In this document: in pieces, positions 7,576-14,243 of the stretch
Numbering within the stretch: the stretch's first letter is position 1
How the letters are laid out: each line of letters starts with the position of its first letter
Assembly (NCBI GenBank): GCA_013298375.1
Contig: JAAFHM010000070.1
Span: forward strand, 1 to 14,243
DNA: 14,243 nt
DNA from: Ignavibacteria bacterium
Lineage (GTDB): Bacteria > Bacteroidota > Ignavibacteria > Kapaibacteriales > UBA4661
Reading direction: 5' to 3'
Notes under the pieces: generated by a model
The model's input: the letters and a program-made list of their open reading frames with translations, nothing else
Databases searched by the model: none
Told to the model about the DNA's origin: nothing
Program-made: the position numbers and the translations under genes

Positions 7576-8094
7576 ATGGATACAACGTTGGAAATGGAGT
7601 TAGAAGAAGACCTTGCGTTTTTAAAAAGCCTCCGCGAGGTTTCGGATTATGAACGAGAACGAGGAAAGCCAATGCCTACACAGCAACATAGTACAACACA
7701 AGCAAATCTACTTGCTGCACTAATACCGCGTCATAAAAAACGGTTTCGTTTTATGTCTGAACTCACCATTGAATTGGGCAAAAAAACGGCTGTGCCGGAT
7801 ATTTCCATTTATCCCTATTATCCGATTGAATGGGGAGCGGAAGATCCCGCCGCGAAAGCAGAGCCGCCGCTTGTTGCTATCGAAATTATTTCGCCTTCGC
7901 AAACACTGACCGAAATCCGCGACAAAGCCCGTAAATACTTCGCTCAAGGCGTGAAATCGTGCTGGATTGTGCAACCAGAATTACAGACAATATCGGTGCT
8001 GCATCCGGGCGAAAAGCCGCGCACATTCGATACAGGTATGGTCGAAGATGCGCTTGTCGGTATTCAGATTCCGATTGAAGAAGTTTTTGAATAA
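7576..8094 (+). CDS. Uma2 family (DUF820) PD-(D/E)XK nuclease-like protein, copy 2
   Basis: The 172-residue paralogue of the gene at 3010 shares the ERGKP segment, the PDI strand with Asp75, LVAIEIISPSQT with Glu103, DKARKYFAQGV with Lys117, the LHPGEKP turn, and a nearly identical C-terminus (IPIEEVFE against IPVDEVFE). The core acidic residues and lysine of the PD-(D/E)XK fold are therefore intact, and the protein should be folded and potentially active. By eye the two copies share roughly half their residues, so the duplication is old, or the copies came in separately. The gene is isolated: a terminator lies before it and another after it, so it must have its own promoter in the short gap at 7517-7562. 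No toxin, antitoxin or methyltransferase partner is adjacent. Function is unproven for most of this family. Confidence 0.88.
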   Translation: MDTTLEMELEEDLAFLKSLREVSDYERERGKPMPTQQHSTTQANLLAALIPRHKKRFRFMSELTIELGKKTAVPDISIYPYYPIEWGAEDPAAKAEPPLVAIEIISPSQTLTEIRDKARKYFAQGVKSCWIVQPELQTISVLHPGEKPRTFDTGMVEDALVGIQIPIEEVFE

Positions 8095-8113
8095 ATATTG
8101 CTTAACGCATAAC

Positions 8114-8151
8114 AAAAACGCCCGTCAAATCTTGATTTGATGGGCGTTTTT
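8114..8151 (+). terminator. Strong intrinsic terminator after Uma2 copy 2
   Basis: The arms 8114-8130 and 8135-8151 pair over 17 positions with one G-T wobble and a 4-nt CTTG loop. The left arm begins with an A-run and the right arm ends in a T-run, so the hairpin may work in both directions. It is 20 bp after the Uma2 stop. Confidence 0.88.
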
Positions 8152-8419
8152 TGCGTTGAGATACGTGGGTGCAAATTTATACTCAAGCGATACGACTTGC
8201 CCTCAATACCACATCTATTTTTTCTTGTAGAGCTTTTCTGTGCTTTCGACGTGAATCAATTTTTCGCAATTCGTGCGCAAGGTTATCAATACTGAAAATA
8301 CGTTCATTACACGAAAATACCACGTTTTTGGCTATAAGCCTATGCCTGTTAATCACTATTTTGGATCAATACATTGGCTTAAACCTAACCCATTCTTTTT
8401 CATGTTTTCGTTTTGTATT

Positions 8420-8423
8420 GGAG
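8420..8423 (+). promoter_or_regulatory. Ribosome binding site deciding the start of the large T9SS protein
   Basis: GGAG lies 6 nt before the ATG at 8430, directly upstream of a sequence encoding a signal peptide. The frame stays open back to 8169, but the extra residues are not signal-like, so 8430 is the better start. The region 8152-8419 (268 bp) shows no other gene; it must hold the promoter, which I could not place with confidence. Confidence 0.65.
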
Positions 8424-8429
8424 ATTCTT

Positions 8430-11400
8430 ATGAATATTCTACTTCGTTTGTATGGCAGAGAGCCTATCTCTGTGTGCTTTTTGCATCGCATAGCAAAAAG
8501 TATTTTTATGCCTGTACTATTGATATTGTGCTGCTTTTGGGCTGTCAATGTTGTCACACTCTCTGCACAAACCTTTACGCCTGTTTCGATTGTGACACCC
8601 GCAAACAGCCCGCTTGATCATCTTGTGTCGCCTCCTGTTGGTCAGCAAGTGTATCGCACCATACCCTTTACTCTGCTCTCAGGCTCGAGGGTAACAATAG
8701 AATTAAATACCGCAAAAAATGTGAATACCGTTACTCTTCCGGCACCAATTCCAAATGCAACGGCTGTTCACCTGCTCTGTAATGGCACGAATGTGTTTTC
8801 GGCATTGCGGAATGTCGTGGCAGGGCGCGTAACATTAACATTTGCCAATAATGCTACTACGACTTTTGACCTCATACCAGGGGTGAATCTCCGTGAAACG
8901 TGGGACTATACCGCAGCACCTCTGAACGGTAATATATCCTCTTTGACCGCTTCGGCAACGTGGCAAAACGGCTACACAGAATCACAAAGTCGTGCGGGGC
9001 GTTTAGCGCAAGCATTTCTGGATATTATCACTATTCCTATTCCGACAAATCTTCTTGGTCAGACCCTGACAAGTATTCGTATTGACCGTTTGTCCGCGAA
9101 TATTCCTGCTGCATCGCAACTATTCGGGTTAAAGATTAATGCTATCACCGTCCGCGCTCAAGCACCTGCTGTTCCGCCAGTTAATGCCAATGATTCTCTG
9201 GCACTTGTGGCATTATACAACAGCACAGGCGGCAGTGGATGGACAAATCGCTCTGGTTGGCTGACAACGGCTCCGGTGTCGCAGTGGTATGGCGTTACCA
9301 CAGCGAATGGCCGTGTCACGCAAATCAATTTAAACAACAATAACCTTCGTGGGACATTACCAATAGAACTTGGTAATTTGAGTCTTCTTACGCGATTCGA
9401 TGTTGCCTCAAACTTGCTGAGAGGGGAAATTACCTCATCACTTGATTTACAATTACTGACGTATTTGGATTTATCAAATAACACTTTTTCGGGGTTGGTA
9501 CCGAATCTATTCAATGCATCAAATTTACAAACTCTTTGGTTGAGCCGTAATCGGCTCAATGGTACATTTCCGAGTTTTATCAGGTCATTGAGGAATTTGC
9601 GTCAGTTATCTCTGGCAAACAATGCTTTTACGGGGCTAATTCCATCGGAAATTGGCAATCTTGTGAATTTACGAGAGTTGTACATCAACAATAATGCATT
9701 TTTTGATGCCTTTCCGTCGTTGGTAGCATTAACAAATTTGGTGCAGCTGGACATTTCTTTCAATGGTTTTACTACCTTAAACGCTTTACCAACATCGTTG
9801 ACAACACTTCGTATCAATAACAATCAACTTTTTAATAACACACCACCATCTGGGGTCGGTGGGCAAATTTCGGCATTCCCGCAAGCGCTGCGGAGTCTCA
9901 CTATTAGTGGACAGCCGGCATCGGTAACGTCGGCAACCGTAACTCAAACACCTGTCGTACTGACTGCTACTGACGTTGCTACGGCATATCAATGGTTTCG
10001 CAATAGTGTTGCAATAGGTGGTGCGACAAGCCGCTCTTACAACGTCATGCAAAGTGGTATCTTTTCATGCGTACTGACGAACAACATTGGGCGTACATTT
10101 TCAACCTATGTTGCCACCATTACCGTCAATGCTCCGGCACCGATGCTTCCAACTATAAGTGCCTTTACACCAACCAGCGGAGGCACGGGTGCGTCGGTTG
10201 TGATAACAGGAACAAACTTTACGGGTGCGACAGCCGTGCGTTTTGGCGGTATTCCGGCGCAGTTTTTTAGTGTGGAAAACTCTACGCAAATCACGGCAAA
10301 CGTCGGCACAGGCGCAAGCGGACCAATAAGCATTACCACGCCTGCCGGGACAGCCAACTCTGCACAATCGTTTACCTTTTTGGGAGCAAATCAGCCGACG
10401 GGCGTGAGTTTGTACGCTTTCTCGCAAAGCGCAGCGCAGTCGCTCACAGTATTCGACGGCACCGCAACGACACTTGCCTCCGGCACTGCTACCGATGACC
10501 AGACGTTTACGGCACAGATCGGCTTTCCTTTCACTTTTAATGGTACTTCGCATAATAGCCTTATTGTTTCGGCAAATGGTTGGGTTTCATTCGGTGGTTT
10601 GCCAAGCAATCTTTTTCAACCGCTTGCCGCTAATGGTGGGACGGGTGTTATTGCCATGCTTGCTCATGATCTTCAAGGAACTTCATCAGGGCGTTTGTGG
10701 ACAAAGACGGTAGGAACATCCCCAAATCGTCAGTGCATCGTGCAGTGGAGTAATTTTGGTATTTATAGCGGTGGTGGCACGATAGCTCCGGCAGGGACAT
10801 TCTCTATGGAGCTTGTCCTCAATGAAAATGGCAAAATAGATATGCGGTATGGAGGTTTCAGCCTACCATCGACCTTTGCACAACGCACGGCACAAATTGG
10901 CTTGCGCGGGGCAACCACATCGGACTTTCACACCAGAACTGGCACATCGTGGTCAGGCTTGCTGCGTGGCGGCTCGGTGACAAGTGCGGCAAATTTTGGA
11001 GTCAATATCACGCCGGCGAACCTTGCGCTGTCCTTCACGCCGATCCAGCAGCAAGCGCAGCCCCTTACGGCACCGCAAATTACTTTTCCGATTAACGGCT
11101 CAACCGTTGTGCTGGATAGTGCAACATATTATTTTCGCTCGCTTATTTGGACATCCGTCGCAGGTGCGACAAGCTACAGCTTTGAGGTCTCTGATAATAG
11201 TTCATTTACATACACGACACCCGGTTGGGAATACACAGGTGTAAGTTTGTGCAGTAATTATTTTCCCGGTGTTACCCCTGCCGGTAAAACCTTCTTCTTT
11301 CGTGTGAATGCTATGGTGAATGGTCAGGCAACACCTTTTTCTCGTGTGGTCAGCGCTGTTGTCGCATTGCCTGTAACCATTACAGGTGTGACACCATCAA

Positions 11401-13541
11401 CAGGGCAAGGAGGTCAAACGGTGACATTGAGCATTACAGGGCAGAATAGCAATTTTGCTAACGCAACGGCAGTGAGTCTTGTGCCAAGTGCGGGAGGAGC
11501 ATCCGTGAATGGCACAATTACCTCGCGCATGGCGACGGCACTGCAAGCGTCCTTTACCTTGCCGTCTGGGGCGGGTTCGTATAATGTGGTGGTACAGAAC
11601 GCGCCACGTACGGCAACGCTTGTGAATGGATTTACTATCATCAGCAATCAAATAGACCCGCCGACGACATCGCAGTTTGACCCGCGTGTGCATGGTTTTA
11701 ATTTTTCAAACGGGCAAAGTTGGCGTGATCCAAGTGTCAATTATTCTGAGTTAGTCTACTATTCTCAAGCGCCCTATACATCGTGGCCCATTGAGTTCCG
11801 TAATAAAGCACAAAATGGTGCAGCCTATTGGTGGGAGGATTTTGCTGTTTCGTATAGCCGATTTAGCGATAATACGACATACTTAAGCGGGAGAATACCG
11901 ACGCTGGCGGCAATCAATAATTGGTGGGTGACAGGAGGATTTGGTGGTTCATGTTTTGGTTTTTCTATGACAAGTCTTCATAATTTTGCCGGTACATACA
12001 GCGCTGCGGTACCATATCAGGTGTCGGTCAACCGTAATATAGCTTCACTGATTCACAAGCATCAATGCTACCAAAGATCGGCACGTTTATTCAACGGTGA
12101 CAGCCCAAATCAAGCTGTTGCGCGTATTCGGCAGGCATTCCGATCTGGTATCCGTTCGCAACATCCAGCGCTCGCATTCTTCTGGTCATCTGCTGGTCAC
12201 TCAGTTGTGCCGTATCGTATTACTACCGAACAGTCTGCGCAAGGTGAAATTGTGGATCGGGTTTTTGTTTATGACAACAATTTTCCGGGTAGTTTAACAG
12301 AGCAAATTATTGTGAACCGCACTCGTAATACGTGGTCTCATCCTAGTTACGGTATTTCCAATTTATCATCCGGCTTCGTTGGGGTTGACGCGACGGCAGA
12401 ATCTTCTCCGCCGATGGTGTACGCGGGCAGACCACTTCGTTCATTACAAAGTGATGAAATATCGGATATTCCAAGAGCTTCTGAAGTGACATTTTCCGTG
12501 CCGAGTAATGGAAGTCAGCCCACGGTATTGATAACAAACTCTCAATCGGAATCTATTTTGAATAATGGAAAAGATCCCTTCACGGAGGATATCGGTATCA
12601 GAGGCACACAACCATTATTACAACTTAGCGGTCTGCCAGAAAACAACATGGCATCGCCCATTCGTGGCTATAATATTCCTGCTCAAGCAGATGGTTATTT
12701 AGCTGTTGCTTATACGGCATTACCCAATACGACGCAAGACCAGCCAGCACAAGTACAGTCTGTTGGCTTGAATTCTGGTGAGCGTTTTAATTCTCGTTTG
12801 GAATGGACAACTCCTTCTAGCACAAGCCCCCAACTATTATCGGTGGATGCTCGCAATGATATTGCAGCTGTCCGTGCGCCTATGAATGGTGGTAGTACAT
12901 CCTTTGCTTTCACCGTTGGTAAAACCGATGAAACTCGTGCTGAGTGGGAAAATCTCATCCGTATCGACAACACCGCTCTTGCGGGCGCGGATTCGCTTGA
13001 TGTGCGTTTGGTCAATGACGGCGACCAGTTTACCATAACGAACTACAACAGCGCCAAGAAGTACGATTTGACCTTGTACCGTGCCGGAACGGAGCGCCGT
13101 TTTGAGGGCTTGCGCGTCGGGCAGAATGCCGCACATATCTTCCAAGTCAATGCGTGGGATAATCTTGCACAAAGCGGTGTAACGCTGTTTGTCGATAACA
13201 ACAACGACGGAAAAATTGATTCTATCGCCACCTTGCAGCAGGATATGATTACCTCCGTCAAGACCGACCCTTCGGCAGTCCGCGCAATATCGTTGAGCGT
13301 CTATCCGAACCCGGCACAGCGTGAAATGACCGTAGAGTACACTCTTGCGACAGCAACGCGTACACGCATCGAAGTGGTGAATCTCTTGGGGCAAGTCGTA
13401 GCGACATTGTTTGACGGTACTCAAAATTCCGGCAAACAAGTAATGCCGTTCAATATAGAGAATATTAGCAATGGCGCGTATATGATACGTGTTAGCATCG
13501 GCGGCCAGCAGTACGTACAGGCACTGCGTATTATGCGGTAA
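8430..13541 (+). CDS. Large T9SS-exported mosaic protein: LRR, Ig, IPT/TIG, FN3-like and cysteine-peptidase-like domains
   Basis: The product has 1,703 residues. A signal peptide with a long basic lead ends near LSA-QT (46/47). A beta-rich domain of unknown type (about 47-253) follows. Next comes a plant-type LRR cap (NDSLALVALYNSTGGSGW, from 254) and leucine-rich repeats (about 296-478) of the LxGxIPxxI kind. Then an Ig-like domain with a YQWF strand (about 487-573), an IPT/TIG domain (574-653), a beta domain with VSANGWVSFG (about 654-877), an FN3-like domain (about 880-981) and an IPT-like domain (982-1073). Residues about 1090-1322 contain GGSCFGFS (Cys1175), AGHSVVPY (His1257) and VYDNNFPG (Asp1282/Asn1283), suggesting a papain- or C39-like cysteine peptidase. 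A beta-rich stretch ends in DNNNDGKID (1589-1597), like a calcium loop. The tail (about 1619-1703), with VYPNP and ISNGAYMIRV, is a type A T9SS sorting domain. The protein is probably surface-attached or released. Substrate is unknown. Confidence 0.9.
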   Translation: MNILLRLYGREPISVCFLHRIAKSIFMPVLLILCCFWAVNVVTLSAQTFTPVSIVTPANSPLDHLVSPPVGQQVYRTIPFTLLSGSRVTIELNTAKNVNTVTLPAPIPNATAVHLLCNGTNVFSALRNVVAGRVTLTFANNATTTFDLIPGVNLRETWDYTAAPLNGNISSLTASATWQNGYTESQSRAGRLAQAFLDIITIPIPTNLLGQTLTSIRIDRLSANIPAASQLFGLKINAITVRAQAPAVPPVNANDSLALVALYNSTGGSGWTNRSGWLTTAPVSQWYGVTTANGRVTQINLNNNNLRGTLPIELGNLSLLTRFDVASNLLRGEITSSLDLQLLTYLDLSNNTFSGLVPNLFNASNLQTLWLSRNRLNGTFPSFIRSLRNLRQLSLANNAFTGLIPSEIGNLVNLRELYINNNAFFDAFPSLVALTNLVQLDISFNGFTTLNALPTSLTTLRINNNQLFNNTPPSGVGGQISAFPQALRSLTISGQPASVTSATVTQTPVVLTATDVATAYQWFRNSVAIGGATSRSYNVMQSGIFSCVLTNNIGRTFSTYVATITVNAPAPMLPTISAFTPTSGGTGASVVITGTNFTGATAVRFGGIPAQFFSVENSTQITANVGTGASGPISITTPAGTANSAQSFTFLGANQPTGVSLYAFSQSAAQSLTVFDGTATTLASGTATDDQTFTAQIGFPFTFNGTSHNSLIVSANGWVSFGGLPSNLFQPLAANGGTGVIAMLAHDLQGTSSGRLWTKTVGTSPNRQCIVQWSNFGIYSGGGTIAPAGTFSMELVLNENGKIDMRYGGFSLPSTFAQRTAQIGLRGATTSDFHTRTGTSWSGLLRGGSVTSAANFGVNITPANLALSFTPIQQQAQPLTAPQITFPINGSTVVLDSATYYFRSLIWTSVAGATSYSFEVSDNSSFTYTTPGWEYTGVSLCSNYFPGVTPAGKTFFFRVNAMVNGQATPFSRVVSAVVALPVTITGVTPSTGQGGQTVTLSITGQNSNFANATAVSLVPSAGGASVNGTITSRMATALQASFTLPSGAGSYNVVVQNAPRTATLVNGFTIISNQIDPPTTSQFDPRVHGFNFSNGQSWRDPSVNYSELVYYSQAPYTSWPIEFRNKAQNGAAYWWEDFAVSYSRFSDNTTYLSGRIPTLAAINNWWVTGGFGGSCFGFSMTSLHNFAGTYSAAVPYQVSVNRNIASLIHKHQCYQRSARLFNGDSPNQAVARIRQAFRSGIRSQHPALAFFWSSAGHSVVPYRITTEQSAQGEIVDRVFVYDNNFPGSLTEQIIVNRTRNTWSHPSYGISNLSSGFVGVDATAESSPPMVYAGRPLRSLQSDEISDIPRASEVTFSVPSNGSQPTVLITNSQSESILNNGKDPFTEDIGIRGTQPLLQLSGLPENNMASPIRGYNIPAQADGYLAVAYTALPNTTQDQPAQVQSVGLNSGERFNSRLEWTTPSSTSPQLLSVDARNDIAAVRAPMNGGSTSFAFTVGKTDETRAEWENLIRIDNTALAGADSLDVRLVNDGDQFTITNYNSAKKYDLTLYRAGTERRFEGLRVGQNAAHIFQVNAWDNLAQSGVTLFVDNNNDGKIDSIATLQQDMITSVKTDPSAVRAISLSVYPNPAQREMTVEYTLATATRTRIEVVNLLGQVVATLFDGTQNSGKQVMPFNIENISNGAYMIRVSIGGQQYVQALRIMR

Positions 13542-13916
13542 GAATGTTGGTGTTGCGGTCGCTCATCAACGTCCCTGATTGATGATAACGTAGCATCATT
13601 AAGCACATATTTCCTTGCGGACAATGAGTATAATGCAAAACGCTGAGGCTTGTATGAGTTACTCCCTTTTGAGCAAAAGATTGTACAATCTCGTCGGGCG
13701 GTTTCTTGACCACCCGGCGAGTCATAACCACAAGAATCCGACGGAGGGACGGTAGCGTATCTGCGTTCCTCAGCCGGAAAATAGTCACCACATAAGCGAC
13801 GTACATCGTTACCGTAAGACCCGTTTGGACGGCGGCGTTGCTGATTTCAGCAGTCGGACGAGAATACTCGAATAGTTACTACAATTCTTTTATCTACATC
13901 CATTTTTTTAAGACCA
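13542..13916. other. 375-bp intergenic region with a hairpin and no supported gene
   Basis: Short open frames exist on both strands here, but none has a ribosome binding site or a recognisable product. A GC-rich hairpin lies at 13690-13721. Small imperfect inverted repeats, for example CATCAA/TTGATG at 13564-13584 soon after the T9SS gene stop, might aid transcript 3'-end formation but lack a T-run. The last part must hold the promoter of the lipoprotein gene starting at 13917; I could not place it. Confidence 0.5.
13690..13721. repeat. GC-rich palindrome, possible dispersed repeat
   Basis: The arms 13690-13702 (CTCGTCGGGCGGT) and 13709-13721 (ACCACCCGGCGAG) pair over 13 positions, with one G-T wobble and one mismatch, around a 6-nt loop. 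No T-run follows on either strand, so an intrinsic terminator is unlikely. It shares CGTCGGGCGG with the arm of the hairpin at 1605-1649, and both have 13-nt arms. This is consistent with a REP-like element, but two examples are not enough to show it. Confidence 0.45.
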
Positions 13917-14243
13917 ATGATTTTCTTTCATCAATCCAACCTGCCGCAGCACAATGTTGCCCATATCTTGCTTTTCGACAGAAATAGGCTACGTCTAAGA
14001 GCCTTGATTTGTTGTTGCGCTCTTGCTCTTGTCTTTGCGGCGTGTGCGCCGACAGCGCCCGTTATCAAAGGCGGGCTAAGTGGCCGTTTACTGAATGTTT
14101 GTCAGCTACCGGTGCGTAATGCGTCCATAACGATTACTAATCTTGGAACTCAAGGTCAGGCGGTGCTGAACACACAAACCAATAATAACGGAGAATACTT
14201 TTTTAATGATTTAGATTCTGGCAACTATCGTGTCTATTATTAT
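13917..14243 (+). CDS. Lipoprotein with carboxypeptidase-regulatory-like domain, N-terminal fragment
   Basis: This frame opens at the ATG at 13917 and is still open after 109 codons at the right edge. The N-terminus is a lipoprotein signal with a long basic lead (RNRLRLRA, 22-29), a hydrophobic core (30-41) and LVFAAC with Cys43 as the probable lipidated residue. The mature part, from about residue 50, reads as a carboxypeptidase-regulatory-like (Cna-B/transthyretin-like) beta domain: GGLSGRLL, VRNASITITNLG, TNNNGEYFFNDLDSGNYRV. The NNNGEYFF and LDSGNYRV strands are the family's hallmark. In Bacteroidota-type genomes this domain often precedes a larger extracellular protein or a TonB-dependent receptor; lipidation argues against the latter. 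What follows lies outside the window. No clear ribosome binding site is visible. An alternative downstream start would break the signal peptide. Confidence 0.78.
   Translation, partial: MIFFHQSNLPQHNVAHILLFDRNRLRLRALICCCALALVFAACAPTAPVIKGGLSGRLLNVCQLPVRNASITITNLGTQGQAVLNTQTNNNGEYFFNDLDSGNYRVYYY

Noticed and set aside
3010..8094. Restriction-modification or toxin-antitoxin system built on the Uma2 genes
   Set aside because: No methyltransferase, specificity subunit, antitoxin or helicase is adjacent to either copy, so calling a defence system is not supported.
8169..8429. In-frame N-terminal extension of the T9SS protein
   Set aside because: The 87 extra residues are cysteine- and arginine-rich and unlike a signal peptide; a GGAG and a proper signal sequence support the start at 8430.
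13690..13721. Integron attC-like recombination site
   Set aside because: The palindrome lacks the conserved AAC/GTT core sites, and no integrase gene is present.
13626..13757. Short plus-strand open frame in the right intergenic region
   Set aside because: About 43 codons, no ribosome binding site, no recognisable product, and it too runs through the hairpin.
13531..13806. Open frame of 91 codons on the minus strand after the T9SS gene
   Set aside because: It overlaps the 3' end of the T9SS gene by 11 bp, spans the GC-rich hairpin, has no ribosome binding site and resembles no family I know.

Overview
The window looks like chromosomal DNA from the Bacteroidota/Chlorobiota/Kapabacteria-type lineages (FCB group). 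Three things point there: a 1,703-residue secreted protein ending in a type IX secretion (T9SS, 'type A') sorting domain, a DUF5690 membrane protein (a family I know mainly from Bacteroidota and relatives), and lipoproteins of the style usual in those phyla. Base composition is close to balanced and coding density is high. I see no rRNA, tRNA, CRISPR array, transposase or phage gene. The phylum assignment is an inference.

Left block, minus strand (1-2817): the N-terminal start of a probable UPF0324/YeiH-type transporter running off the left edge, a complete DUF5690 multi-pass membrane protein, and a predicted lipoprotein of unknown function. A long GC-rich hairpin lies between the last two. 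From about 2.8 kb the genes switch to the plus strand across a short divergent spacer.

Middle block, plus strand (3010-8151): a Uma2-family (PD-(D/E)XK) protein; a large methyl-accepting chemotaxis protein with a NIT-like sensor region and more than one HAMP-like segment; then a tight run of receiver-only response regulator, SufU-type Fe-S scaffold protein and MoaC. This run ends at a strong hairpin terminator. A second Uma2 paralogue follows, enclosed between that terminator and another one. No cheA, cheW, sufS or other moa gene is present, so partners must lie elsewhere.

Right block (8152-14243): one 5.1-kb gene for a mosaic exported protein. In order it has a signal peptide, an unknown beta-rich domain, plant-type leucine-rich repeats, an Ig-like domain, an IPT/TIG domain, a 'VSANGWVSFG' beta domain, an FN3-like domain, a second IPT-like domain, a region with a Cys-His-Asp/Asn arrangement resembling a papain/C39-like cysteine peptidase, a beta-rich stretch ending in a calcium-loop-like motif, and the T9SS tail. 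After a 375-bp spacer with a GC-rich hairpin comes the N-terminal part of a lipoprotein with a carboxypeptidase-regulatory-like domain, cut by the right edge.

The most interesting candidate for something not well described is the cysteine-peptidase-like domain buried in the T9SS protein. No obvious new defence or mobile system is visible.
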